NCBI GenBank assembly: GCA_921293015.1
Contig: OV121081.1
Coordinates: 46,711,877 to 46,775,876 of the forward strand
Length of the DNA stretch: 64,000 nt
Reading direction: 5' to 3'
Source: Phorcus lineatus
Taxonomy: Eukaryota; Mollusca; Gastropoda; Trochida; Trochidae
Made by a program: the position numbers and the translations under genes. This document shows, piece after piece, positions 11,839 through 23,135 of this stretch. Position 1 is the stretch's first letter. Each line of letters starts with the position of its first letter. Below the pieces are notes generated by a model. That model was given only the letters and a program-made list of their open reading frames with translations. It was not told the DNA's origin and made no database searches.

Positions 11839-11863
11839 GGGGGGGGGGGGGGGGGGGGGGGGG
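11839..11863. repeat. 25-base poly-G tract
   Basis: There are twenty-five uninterrupted G residues followed by ATTCGAAACC. It is the only long G homopolymer in the window and sits exactly where the U2b/U3b alignment breaks. Its true length may be misassembled, since homopolymers are error-prone. Confidence 0.9.
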
Positions 11864-12327
11864 ATTCGAAACCATTCCGATATCTCTATTAGCAGCATGT
11901 AGATTGATACATGTTGATATACATGTAGACTGTGGTGTATTATGTTATGTAATATTACATCAGTGAAGTATTTGAGTTTATCTTAAAGTACACATTTTCA
12001 TGAGGCTATAGATCGAAATTAAATCGGTTATTATACGGTCGATATAGCATTATATTTATATGAATTACATTGACAAATGTGCTAAAAAAATTATTTTTGA
12101 ATTTGATTACATATTTTTATATTTATAGAACAAATCTTACGTTGCTAATTACTACAATATCTTGTGATGTCCTATAGTCCTATGGATGTCACATGATGTT
12201 AATGTCTAAATCAAGTGTATCTTGGTAATGTTAGAGAAGCACAGATAAATATGTAAAAAGTGGTATAATCTATGCATTGAAATACTGCGGATCTCCTGAC
12301 AAACATGTGGAACTGTTTTTAATGTAC
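11864..12327. other. unassigned DNA
   Basis: AT-rich with no recognised gene or element. A 114-codon open frame on the minus strand from 12206 to 12550 shows no domain, and part of its DNA belongs to the direct repeat described next, where the other copy is not open. Confidence 0.45.
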
Positions 12328-13304
12328 AGTATGACATATTTGAAATCTGCGTAAGATCATTATGAAGGTACTCTTTACAAATAATGCAAGTAAGAAAGTA
12401 GCAGATTTCATTATGAAACAATACTTTCCTCCTAAAAAGTAGCTCCTTTCGTCCAATTTCTTTCATATTTTTCTTTTGCGATGTTTTCACTTTACTCATA
12501 TACACAATCCCAAAAGCAATGGGTTTGATTCTCAAAATAGTAAGTTTCAAGTAAATCTGAAAATTGAATACAATTTTGTTTATTCAATACAGTGAGTGAC
12601 ATGTTTATCTAAGCATCATTTATTGTAAGTTTTATTCTTTTCATAATTCAAACAGTCATATTCATTTTTACAAAAATCAAATGAATTAAATATTTTAGGA
12701 TAGTAAGAAGTCAAATTTGCATTAAGACAAGAGATATCTCAAGCACATCGCACAATAAAAATGTATCGAGGAAACACGCAGGTTTTACAGCAAAATTCAT
12801 TAAACCACGGATTCAAATCTCTTCCATCAGCAAGATGTAATTTGTTTACGTTGCAAAAAATAAAAAAATGTTATAGTTATATACAAGTAACATGTTAATA
12901 CTGCTATTATTTACAACGTTTAAATTACCTTTGAAAGGTAACCAGACACAAATCAAATTGCGAATTGATCTACATTGAGAAGTAACAGGAAGTCTGTACA
13001 CGCGAGGTAGAAACACGTTAATGGCTTGCATAGACGTTAAACACAGTTGAGCACCTTCAGCTCAATCAGCGTTAGTGTTATTGTCATAACTAGGCACAAA
13101 TCAGATTGTATCTTTATCAAAACAACTATAGCTAGTTTTATCAAAATAAGTTTTTTTTGATTGGATTCAAATGAAAACGACATTTTCTCATTCGTGGGTC
13201 CATTATGTTATGATATATTGAGTATATTAGAGTATGTTCTCTTTACAGGTGACACAAGAAAGAACGTAGCAGATTTCATTGATGCACAATACCTTTCTTC
13301 TTAC
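12328..13304. repeat. direct repeat of ~105 bp, ~875 bp apart
   Basis: Segments 12328-12436 and 13208-13304 match, sharing TATGA.ATATT, 'TACTCTTTACA', 'AAGAAAG.A(C)GTAGCAGATTTCATT' and 'CAATAC.TTTC.TC'. Short matches between them ('CACAAATCA.ATTG') suggest a tandem duplication of nearly 0.9 kb inside unit U2. No conserved frame is present. Confidence 0.6.
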
Positions 13305-13420
13305 AATGAAGCATTCATAAGAAGTATTCTAAAATAAACTACTATTGAAAACTTCATCACCTGAGGATTAAGTTTTTCAGAAACAATTGTAACATACACT
13401 CTTTGGAATAAAGTTTAAAA

Positions 13421-13909
13421 TTAATCTAGTTTAAACTAGTTGTTTATAATATACTACGTCCCGAAGTTCGTTATCCGTGTCGCGCATGCGCGATCATCAA
13501 CCAATCAAATGGGAACTAGCCCAGTGCTTCGAATTGCTGGTCAATGCGACCGCTGTTTTAGAGTACCTGGATTACAAAATCCGAATATTACCGGTGTATC
13601 GCAGTGCGTTGTGTTGGAAAATATGATGACAGCATCAGTTCTGTGCATATATTGTTGACGAAATGTTGTGTGTTTTTTACTTATTCATATGTGCAATAGT
13701 CAATCAACAAATTAAGTCAAACAATAACAAAATAAGGCTTTAAGGATAAATCTAGACAAACTTAGGGTAAACGTCTGCATGTGACTTCCTGCCGACATTT
13801 TATTGGTCTGTTCAAAGTTCGTGTAAGGTCAGCTGACATGACCTCAATCAGTAATTCTCTAGATGTAATAACGGCCGACGGATCATTACATTTAGTGTTG
13901 ACTAGATTG
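13421..13909. mobile_element. 489-bp MITE with AATCTAGT termini
   Basis: The left end TTAATCTAGTTTAAACTAGT and the inverted right end ACATTTAGTGTTGACTAGATTG belong to the same terminal-repeat family as the small MITE at 15027-15102. Just inside the left end both carry an ACGTCCC..AAGT.CG phrase. GTTTAAAA at 13413-13420 and GTTTAAGA at 13910-13917 flank it as a possible 8-bp target duplication with one mismatch. There is no transposase. An 8-bp target would suit hAT-type mobilisation, but the ends are not classic hAT ends. Confidence 0.6.
13480..13493. promoter_or_regulatory. NRF1-like perfect palindrome inside MITE
   Basis: TCGCGCATGCGCGA is a perfect 14-bp palindrome. Its core agrees with the animal NRF1 site (YGCGCAYGCGCR). 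It is a CpG-dense island in AT-rich DNA and is carried by the 489-bp MITE. Binding is an inference only. Confidence 0.35.
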
Positions 13910-14389
13910 GTTTAAGATGTATATATATGCAAACTGTAGTTGACCCAAACGTTAAACACCTGCTTACGTCTTTTAGTTCCCACTGAGGTACGTGGCTCAA
14001 GTCAAAAACGTCTATGCTAATCTGTACTCTAACACGAGCACTTCTCTGGCATCCGGGAGATTTCCCTAGCGGCAAAAAATTGCAACACAAACTATCTGCA
14101 AAGTGTTAGCTTCCAAACGTCTTCTTGCATGGAGAGTTTGTTTTTTGCCATGATTCAGTCGCTTTATGTGACTGTTCTGTCAAGAAGACTCAAGAAGTAC
14201 AAAGTCGAATAAATTCTTCTTTACCCGAAAAGTACAGATGGGCCTGAGGCTTCACGAATCATTACTTATAAACATCGTCGCCTTTTGTACAACTAACTTT
14301 ACTTCCACTTATGTTCCGTCTTTTTTACCCTAGGAGTTTTCGTTTTAGATCAGTTACCTCGTTGGGAGAGAAAGGTTTGCTTTGTTCCG

Positions 14390-14670
14390 TGACAAATGCA
14401 TTTCTGTGACTCATAGATATGAAAGAAGACCCAACTACGAGACTGATGGGGAGCATAATGTGTTCCATTTGTCCTGATTTATTTTTGAACAACAACGGAC
14501 GTATCCTGTCAATATGACTTAATGAATATCATCGTTCTCCTGCTACCAGGCAAAGCTCTGTTGGAAAACAATGAAAATGTAGAACACAATACTTTAATGT
14601 TCTCCCTATATGGGAAATCAATGCATTTACTTGTAAAAGTGAATTTGATAGTGAGTTAAACTTAAAAACT
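14390..14670. repeat. duplicated non-coding block U3a
   Basis: This is the third member of the set at 1120-1480 and 9160-9480, sharing ACAACGGACGTATCCTGTCAA and 'GAACACAATACTTTAATGTTCT'. It starts tandem unit U3, which is stretched by insertions downstream. Confidence 0.55.
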
Positions 14671-14867
14671 GTTATACATATACCACAATCATGAATGATA
14701 AAACAACATGTTTCTATTTAATTACGTGTATGATCTGATCATTATCATTTGGACAACAACAATAAATCGTGGACTACAGTAGTTGAATAAAGAGAATTGA
14801 TTGAATGAACATGTATTGACATTTCTTATTGTGCATTTCCTCAAATATGAATGATCGTACGTGTATA

Positions 14868-15531
14868 CAATTGCATACCGGAAGTTTTTTCCACATACTT
14901 GCGTATACTAGCGCAATTATCACGCAGTTTGGGATATCTTTTAGGCATCGTAGAATTGCGAAAAATAACAATAATGAAATAATTTTCAATGCTGAAGTGA
15001 AAATCCATTGTACCTTAACGGAATCGTCAATCTAGTTAAAACTAGATGTAATGTTTACGTCCCCTAAGTCCGGAAAATTACATCTGGTTTTAACTAGATT
15101 GACGGAATCGATTACCATACACATAACAGGTAACCTTAACAGTTTAGGCTGGAAAGGGGTCAAAGTTACGAAAACACTCATTTTTATTTGTCTCTGCAAA
15201 ATCTTTTACAAGTGATCACTTAAAATACATTTATATGTGTTCCTTTGCACTAAGTCAATGTGATTATCGATATAGAATATTTTAATTTAAATCAATCGTA
15301 TTTTTGAAACCATGACTCTTTCTGTCCATTTCATTTTTTCAAATACGAATTTTGGCACGAGACAACAGACGATCCTAAAATAAGTTAAAGAATGGCTATT
15401 TTACACATGGGCAATCGGTGAACCTTTGTCTGTTCTGCCGACGTTATTCTATTGGCGTCCAAACTAAATCAAAGTTACATAATATTTTCACTAAGACAGT
15501 ATTAAGGGAACTAACTTTCGGTATGCAGCTG
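14868..15531 (+). mobile_element. TA-target MITE, copy A (with nested MITE)
   Basis: The element runs from CAATTGCATACCGGAAG to CTTTCGGTATGCAGCTG, an inverted terminal repeat of about 17-25 bp, and is flanked by TA on both sides. Four other copies lie at 21961, 26976, 38213 (reverse) and 43276. The body has no transposase. TA duplications and ends beginning CAG fit a non-autonomous Tc1/mariner-type element. Without the nested insertion it is about 580 bp, like copy C. Confidence 0.85.
15027..15102. mobile_element. 76-bp MITE nested in copy A
   Basis: Near-perfect inverted repeats occupy 15026-15052 and 15077-15103 (GTCAATCTAGTTAAAAC and its inverse). ACGGAATCG at 15018-15026 and again at 15102-15110 marks an 8-9 bp target duplication. 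Removing the element and one repeat restores a continuous sequence comparable to copies C and D ('TACCTTAACGGAATC..T'). It is too small to encode anything. Confidence 0.8.
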
Positions 15532-16699
15532 TAGTTGTCAATGGAAATGAAACAACTCTGGATTTAGGATCAAAAGAAATTATCATTTGATTGGCTAAGA
15601 ATTGACTCATAACTAAGGAAATCTGTTATCATTACATACAAATTTATTTTGGTATATATGGTATGTTAGTAACACACGAGACATTATTAGACACGAGAAA
15701 TCTCAAATTGTCTCGTTGGTAATGTAAAGACAGATAAAAATTGAATTCATTGAAGGATCTTCTTAATTAATTAAGTTTAAGTTAATTCATCATATTAACT
15801 GTAATCAAAATGTGGGTTAGAAGGAAGCAGAAATCTTTCAAATTATGTGGGAACAAATTGACTTATTGCTGTTTGTTTGTTGACGGGGAATGCAAATGAG
15901 ACCAGTATAGATAAAATTGCACCCCTTATTTTTAAGGTTATACGGTTTGTACCAGACAAACAATGGAAACCTTAATAATGTTGAGATAATAGAATGTCTT
16001 TACAAAATAATTATGTGTTTAGCCACTCTTGTTGTATGTCAAACGTCGCTACGTTGACGGTTCTCTATTACTTGTTTGGATTACCAATTGTATATTTAGC
16101 AGCACCTGATATTACTTCGCCTGCACAACATTAACCATACCTACATTTAATATCTATATCGTATTGCTAATGTATTTGTCTAGTAAGTTAATAATAAGGT
16201 TTGGTGATGACATTTTTGTTTTATTGTTTTGCCAGACACACTAAGCATACTCCGAAGACTTCAATTTTCTGGGTTGATGATAATCATTAGAATTTACATT
16301 TTTTCTCTGAAAAAGCCAAGTTAGATAAAGAATATTATCATATACATAAAAAACTAACAATGTCCGCTTTGATTTCAGATGTTTCTTAAACATGAGTTTA
16401 GTATTATTCTTAATCTGTCTTTGAAAACATCAGTCAATAATTTTGGAACAGTCACCTGAAATCTATTCGAAGCCAATATTGTGTCGGAATTCCATGTACG
16501 TCGACTTTGGTTTGTCAGGTTGAATAGATCATTTCGGTTCAGCACATATATCAATGCATTTTGCGCGAATTTCATGAAATAATTATTCATTTCAAAATCT
16601 GGCCACAGATTTAATCTTTATACATGTAGTGTATTTAGTAGTATTACCTAAATATAGGTAAACAGTAAGCAATGGGAGGTTAATGATTGTTGCGAATGT
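15532..16699. other. unassigned DNA
   Basis: AT-rich with no recognised gene or element. The 71-codon minus-strand open frame at 16375-16590 has no identifiable motif. Confidence 0.45.
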
Positions 16700-18000
16700 T
16701 AAGATAAGATGTGCTTCCGCTTTTGAGCTACCACCTACATATATCACTGAATAAAACCAACAAGCCAAAAGTTAATCCCTTTTAGGATCAAAATTATTGA
16801 ATCAAAATCCATCTGTATGATAGAATCTGGCATCGGTTCACATGGTATTAAAATACCTAGACTTGTAATATGGATAAAAAGTTAGTGCTTTACTAAAGTT
16901 TATTTTGAAAAGTAAATAATTAACAAGCATGATTTTGAACCGCCACAATGATAACCGAGTTAATAAATTTCGTGTTGTAATCATGCGAACAGAAACTGAT
17001 GAATACAAATAACTCTTTAAATTGAAATAAACCGAAATTATATTAGATGTAAGCGGTCTTGAGTAGATATGCGATGTAGTTTTCATCTAGACGTATTGAT
17101 AGCATTTGTTCGTTTTAAAAGAATCATTCAGTTATGGAGTCAAATCATCCTGTCTCATTGTAAGACATATGCTGACGCTCCACTCTTCTTACCCTGGGTG
17201 TATACCCCGGTAAAAACTTCGCGCCGAGTCAAATTTACAGCCAGTACTAAGAATTGATAAAAAAAGAATTACTTCAAATCCATTTTAAAGACCACAGTTT
17301 AGGATTAACTACGTTGAACAAAACAAAATGAAGTAATATGATATGCATGTCATAAATCACTAACCGTTTAAATCATATATTTTTAATAAATAAATAATGA
17401 AAGTTTAAATCATATGTTTTTAATAACATAAATAATGAAAGTTCAGAAACTTATGAGATAAATCTTCATTAAACATGGTCAAAATTTTTAGAGAATCTTA
17501 ACCAAATTTTCATTACAATGACAACACTAAAATAATCCACGAATGTGTGAACAAAGAATACATATTGTCTGCTGTGCTAAGACCAGCCTAGAAAATTGGT
17601 TTAAAGTCAACGATGTCTAGAACGGCGCGCACAACGTAGCATAATCATACACTAGCCAATTATGATTTCGTTTTGGTTAACCATGATAAAAACGGATATA
17701 TATGTCTAGAGTATTCATTATGTCTGTGATTATTTCAGATCATGTCTACTATATAGCTAGAATTCAATCAATATGCCAGAAAGATTGGGGATATATGAGT
17801 CTAAAGTCTCAACAAGCAGGCACAAAAACATTATCTCATTTCAGCAGAGCCAGTTTTAGTTTTAAAGGTTTTTTTTAGCTTTCACAGCTTGATAATCATG
17901 AAGTTCTTCCCAACGCTTCCTTCTTCGTTCTTCCAATCTCTAAACCTTCAGACCGGCTCAGAGCTTTGACTTTTAGAAACACCACAGAGCAACTCAGTAA
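16700..18000. repeat. duplicated non-coding block U3b
   Basis: Segment 16700-16860 matches 4950-5110. Segment 17670-17990 matches 5490-5740, and partly 11690-11838. The intervening DNA has no recognised feature apart from a small local echo at ~17365 and ~17408 ('AAATCATAT.TTTTTAATAA.ATAAATAATGAAAGTT'). No protein frame is conserved across copies. Confidence 0.6.
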
Positions 18001-18900
18001 ACCGAAACTTAGTAACTACCTTTCTGTAGGACATACGTTTGATAACTTTGGCTATGAAAATGTCTTTGTGATTTTTATTTTTTCCGTATAGTCAACAGGC
18101 CCATAACGTTTTTACAGGTAGTAAAATGTCCCTTCATAAATAAATCTTGTGTTGGTTATGATTCACTGTTATTGATTCGCTGGTTAATTTGAGATAGCTT
18201 GTTCCTTGTATGTGTAAACTATTGACCATTACATATACTTTATATTCAATATCCGGTAGTTAATCTATAGAAATTGCAAAGTTATTACATGAGAGCGGTC
18301 TATTGTATGTTTGTTATCGATGAATGTGAATATAAATTTAGAAGTCTTTAGACTTGCAAAATTGATAACACGACGGTATTGAACGCGTTATTTTATATGA
18401 TTGCTTTCTCAATCACAACACCACATATGTTTTAGTGCTGATATCGTTGTGGTTATACTGTCTGTGCAATAAATAAACAACTTCCTATTGTCGTTGCAAA
18501 AGACTAATACTGTTTTGAATGAAAACTTTGAAAAACACAAGAAACATGCATGTGAAATGCAGTTTAGTAGTATTTTTAGAAATAAATCTCATTAATGAGC
18601 AGGGGAATTGGAAATTTTTTTCTATGATGCTACCTTGTAGTGAAGTGCGATTCTAGCCGATGTCTTATGATTCCCTCCGAATTCATTTGTGGTGCAGAGA
18701 TTCATCACTGTAGTAATTTAAGGCTTTCCATCATTGAATAAAAACATATCAACAGCCTACATATTCTATATGTTTCTTCATTATTTGTTCTTGATGCACT
18801 TGAGAGAGATTTTACTTAAAAAGAATCAATTATGCTTTCTTCTATGTTACATGTAGAGATCTGTTATGCCTCTCTTGGGGTAACATATACCGATTGTGAA
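18001..18900. other. unassigned DNA
   Basis: No gene or recognised element was found. Composition is as in the surrounding background. Confidence 0.45.
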
Positions 18901-19308
18901 TGAATAGCGAGTTCTTGAAACGCTTGTTTCTAAATGAAAAACGAGTTCTTAAAACACTTGATTCTAAATGAATAGCGATCTCTTGAAATGCTTGATTCTT
19001 AATGAAAAGCGAGTTCTTAAAACACTTGATTCTAAATGAATAGCGAGTTCTTGAAATGCGTGATTCTTAATGAAAAGCGGGTTCTTAAAATACTTGATTC
19101 TAAATGAATACCGAGCTCTTGGAATGCTAGATTCCAAATGAATACTGAGCTCTTGAAATGCTTGATTCTTAATGAAAAGCGAGTTCTTGGAATACTTGAT
19201 TAAAACCGTGTAGCAAGTTCTTGAAATGCCTGATTCCAAATAAATAGCGAGTTCTTGAAATGTTTGATTATAACTGTATAGCGAATTCTTGATGTGCTTA
19301 TCATACAT
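18901..19308. repeat. 34-bp minisatellite, 12 copies, dimeric
   Basis: Twelve 34-bp units fill the segment exactly. For most of the array two variants alternate: TGAATAGCGAGTTCTTGAAA-type and TGAAAAGCGAGTTCTTAAAA-type. The effective period is therefore 68 bp, and the order breaks down toward the right. Because 34 is not a multiple of three, three units (102 bp) make a 34-residue repeat in any open frame. The minus-strand open frame 18964-19308 is simply that and not evidence of a gene. The array sits inside U3 and has no counterpart in U1. Confidence 0.95.
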
Positions 19309-19349
19309 GATAAATACACATTTTTACTTATCTAATTGATTAACTACCG

Positions 19350-19830
19350 AAGGAACTGGGGAGTTTATGTATTCCCTGGCTGCGTATCAATGTTAACTGA
19401 TTGCTGATAATGTCAGGGTTTACATTTATTCCAATAGATGAGGCATGAAGATCCATTCCCAGTGCTCGCATTGTATCCCAAAGGGTCATATCTTTCTGGT
19501 TGATAATTGGACATTTCACTAAATCAGATGTTCACAGAAGACCTTGCAGTGGCCTTACGTTGGAGTTAATGCATTTTTCATTATTCGCAATTTGGTATAA
19601 TAAAAAAATAAGGCACCTTATTTAATTGTATTATGTTTTTTTGTCATTACACTTTCATATTCAATGTGTGATGTGTGTGATAACCTAACGTTTGCTGACG
19701 TTTTGCCAAACTGTTTATATTTTAAATTAAAATGTTACAATCTTTGACAATTGCGCATGTTTGTATGGTGACCATATTGAAACGTTTTAACATCTGATCT
19801 CATTTGAGGATAATATGTTATGAGCTGGAT
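19350..19830. repeat. duplicated non-coding block U3c
   Basis: Segment 19350-19545 matches 6345-6530, including 48 identical bases at 19386-19433. Segment 19580-19830 matches the next stretch of U1 loosely. This is the best-preserved part of the U1/U3 pair. Confidence 0.7.
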
Positions 19831-21960
19831 ATTTTAGTTTACATAAAAAGTTTTGCTTCATTGATTAGACGTAATAAAGATATTCAGCATTGGGATTATT
19901 GCGAGTATGTTTTTAGTCTATTAGTATACACATATATATATATAGTCTACACTAGTATTGACTTACTAAATGAACATAGTGTATTTCGTTTTCATAACGT
20001 CTTACTATGTCATATGTGATGTGGTTTAACATTTTGTACATGCGGATTCTTGTCGACTTACACCATTAATTTGCAATCGAAGAATTGTTGAGATGCTGAT
20101 GTGAAACTAATTTCCGTCACATCTCGAGAAGATGGAAATACCTGAAATGGTTTGAGTTATCTTTAAGTTGTAGTTATTGATTACTTCATATGAATTATCA
20201 AGATTAAAACAACTTTGTCCCAAACTTTTTCTTCTTCAAAGCATTTCGCATATGTACTTGCCAGAGTCATTATCACATAGAAAGCTCGTCACCCAGAACC
20301 TTGGTCTGCCTGACGAAGATGTCGACAGTGTACACAATGAAAATACAATGAATTAATGACTGGCAGTGTTTTTGAAAAGGATGAATATATCAATGATATT
20401 CTCTGCCATGATATAATAATATAAACAATTTATCTTGAACACACTTAAGCTGTTGAGACGATCCGTTTTATCTTCTTCATGTTGTAGACGCTTGTATTCA
20501 TTAATCAGAACACTGACCCGTTTTGAAGCAACACGTTTTCAAGCTTTAATAAGCTACATGTAACAGACTTGGTGACTATGTTTATCTCAAACATTTAACA
20601 TATGTCTCAGTTTAACTGTGTTCTTTTTCGGCATATGAATATTTACATATAGATGATGGAAGTTACATGTACAATTATAAAATCACAATACTGTCACGTC
20701 ACTTTTGATAACTGCAGCACTATTAACGTATTGGCGCTAGAAAAGTGCTGTTTATATCTTTACCGTTAAAAACATGCTGTGAATCATTTTGGAAACAGCC
20801 CATGGATGCTGCCAGCAATTGATGTAGTACCTGTTGGTTTTACTCGGTTAACACTTCATCTCATGTAGGTTAATAATCGTGTTTACATTTTTCTTTTGCA
20901 TGGAAGTACATACACATGTGTTTTGCATTATGTGAAATGTCCCCCTTGTTTTAGCGTAAATAGATCCAGGATAATACCTCTTTAAATGCTTATGGTTGTG
21001 TATAAAAGACAGCCTCTATCAAACCAGGTGTTCTTCTTTCGAGGAAACTTTCTCCAGTGCCGTTAGTAAACTACATTGCATGCTTGTAAGTTTTTTGTAG
21101 TTACATATATAAACATTGAAAATTTGTGACAAGACGTGTTTGGAATTGTCTTCGTCATGTTTTACTAATATCATATGCAAATATGTTGCTTAATTTAAGT
21201 TTTGTCTATAAAGAAAGGTTCTTGAATGTCATTTATTAGTGGGAATGACGTCACTCCATTGTGTAAACAGTTTGTTATTGATAAGAATCCACTGCTCATT
21301 AAAATACCGACCGGGAGGGGTGTTAGGGTTTTAATTGTTTTGATAATACAAATTGTGTTTTTTAGCTTCAGGTATTACGTCTAAGATATGAAAATAGAGT
21401 ATTTTCTGAAAGTGTGTGAGTTAAAAATCGAACATGCACACTGAATCAGTGCTCTAATCCACTGGAAGTGGATAGTTAGTTTGTCAGTACGAAACCTGTG
21501 TTTTTATTTGAAGGATAATTCGTGAAGAACATTGATGGCATTATTTAAGCACATGGAATGCGGAGTAATCACATCAACTCAGTATCGTATACAGGCCAAA
21601 CCATAAATGGTAACACATCATGGAGCATATCGCTTCTACATAACTTGTAAAATTCATAATCAGAAATCAGACCGAGTACCATCTATTCCAGACGATGCTT
21701 ATCATAACAGGTACAGTAGATTTACTCACACCATCACAGTGAACAAAAACCACCACCTGCAAATTAAAGCAAAATATGAGAAAATGTGCATGAAAATAAG
21801 ATTTATGCAAGATTAACATTAAAACTTTATAATGTACATTCTGTGGTGTCTAGAGCGAGAGACAACACTTGAAACTTCCTCAACAAATATACGTTAAGTA
21901 ACACCACCTAACGGAAAAAATGTCCCTCTTGAAAGTACGCATATCACCAAGGAGAAAATA
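19831..21960. other. unassigned DNA
   Basis: No gene was found. A (TA)n run lies at ~19932-19943. A 69-codon open frame at 21607-21816 has no motif. Confidence 0.45.
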
Positions 21961-22577
21961 CAGAAAAAGTTTGTTCACATACCTGAATATACACGTACAA
22001 ATATCATGTAATTTAAGATGCCTTTGAGGTATCGTAGCGTTGCGAAAAGAAACGTATAATATTGAATTTTCAATACACATATGCAGATCCATTCTTCTTT
22101 AAGGCAAAGGTTTAGCGTACCCCTTAATTACCCGTAACAGTTTTGGCAGGTCATTGAAGTGACCAGGGCTCAAAATTCCGAAAACACTAATTTTTATTTT
22201 TCTCAATAAAATCCTTTATAAGTTATCAACTTCTTTAAACATTAGTCACGTTTGTTCCTCAGGACAAAGTCAATGTGATTATGTTGATTTTAATCTCAGA
22301 GAGTAGATATGGAACATTTTATTCGACATCTAATGAAATCGAAATGTCGAAAATGTTACCCCTTCTGTCTGTATCAATATGCCAAAAGTGGAATTTTTGC
22401 ATGAGTGACCAGACAATGCCAAAATGAGTTCATGAATGGCTATTTCACACATGGACAGTGGGTGATCCTTTCTCACTCTTGCTGAAGTTATTCTATTGAC
22501 GTTGAAACGAAACCCAAATTACATGATATTTACACTACGATTCAGTGGTACGTGAACAAACTTTCGATATGCAGCTT
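21961..22577 (+). mobile_element. TA-target MITE, copy B (left end damaged)
   Basis: The right end CTTTCGATATGCAGCTT is followed by TA. On the left the first ~13 bases of the terminal repeat are lost, leaving AAAAAGTTTGTTCACATACC. Its interior is closest to copy E (shared GCGTTGCGAAAAGAAACGTA, CCATTCTTCTTTAAG). Copies B and E therefore form one subfamily and A and C another. There is no coding region. Confidence 0.85.
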
Positions 22578-22707
22578 TAGTTTCCGTCTAATTCAGACAA
22601 ATGATAATTCACAATATGTCTTACTTAATGTTTTTTCTTAGTGTTTTTGTATAATAAACAATGAGGATTAAAAATATTTTACATTCGTGGTCGTAAACTG
22701 TTGCAGT

Positions 22708-22941
22708 ATGAAAACAAATAGCGCCATTGCTAAAAAAGTCCTTAAATGTAAAGGGGAGGAAGAAATAGAATTTGTAGGCATTCCAAGGGAACCAGTCGAT
22801 GTATCCCGCTTCATTCCATCGTCAGATTGGGCACGTACAATTACTTTTTGTACTTGTGGCAAGACAAAGTCTGATGACCCCAGGATCAGTGGTAGCCATT
22901 CCCCGATGTCTCGTAATATAATGTTATTCATTATGTACTAA
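22708..22941 (+). CDS. unidentified 77-residue open frame (doubtful)
   Basis: An ATG-initiated frame of 77 residues follows an acceptor-like 'CTGTTGCAG'. It is rather charged and includes IPREPVDVSRFIPSSDW and a TFCTCGK segment. No family is recognised. The equivalent part of the older duplicate (about 7640-7800) aligns in places, yet its frame is broken. This argues that the frame is either chance or lost in one copy. There is no neighbouring exon with matching signals. It is recorded only because its composition is more protein-like than the flanks. Confidence 0.15.
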   Translation: MKTNSAIAKKVLKCKGEEEIEFVGIPREPVDVSRFIPSSDWARTITFCTCGKTKSDDPRISGSHSPMSRNIMLFIMY

Positions 22942-23135
22942 CCCAATAGGAGATATCCGAAGCAGTCAATCTTCTTCGGTCGTGTTTTATTTCATTCTGA
23001 ATTAACTTTTGTGATATCAGACACATGGGACAGAGTTACAGTGCTTGGTTTGAAGATAACTTCTATTCAAGTTTGCCTACTAGAACGGCATACAGATGAA
23101 AGTCTTATACGTATTGTAATAGGATTTCAATGGAA
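22942..23135. repeat. duplicated non-coding block U3d
   Basis: It matches 7790-7960, sharing 'GAGATATC..GAGCAGTCAA', ATATCAGACACATGGG, 'CAGAGTT.CAGTGCTTG' and GAACGGCATACAGAT. It closes tandem unit U3. Relative to U1 the interval is expanded by the minisatellite, MITE copy B and other DNA. Confidence 0.7.

Noticed and set aside
12206..12550. 114-codon minus-strand gene
   Set aside because: No domain, an AT-driven composition, and part of it belongs to a direct repeat whose partner is not open.
18964..19308. 114-codon minus-strand frame with a 34-residue repeat
   Set aside because: The periodicity is the 34-bp minisatellite read in one frame; no independent coding signal exists.
18901..19308. 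CRISPR array
   Set aside because: Repeats abut with no unique spacers, and the rest of the window is plainly animal DNA.
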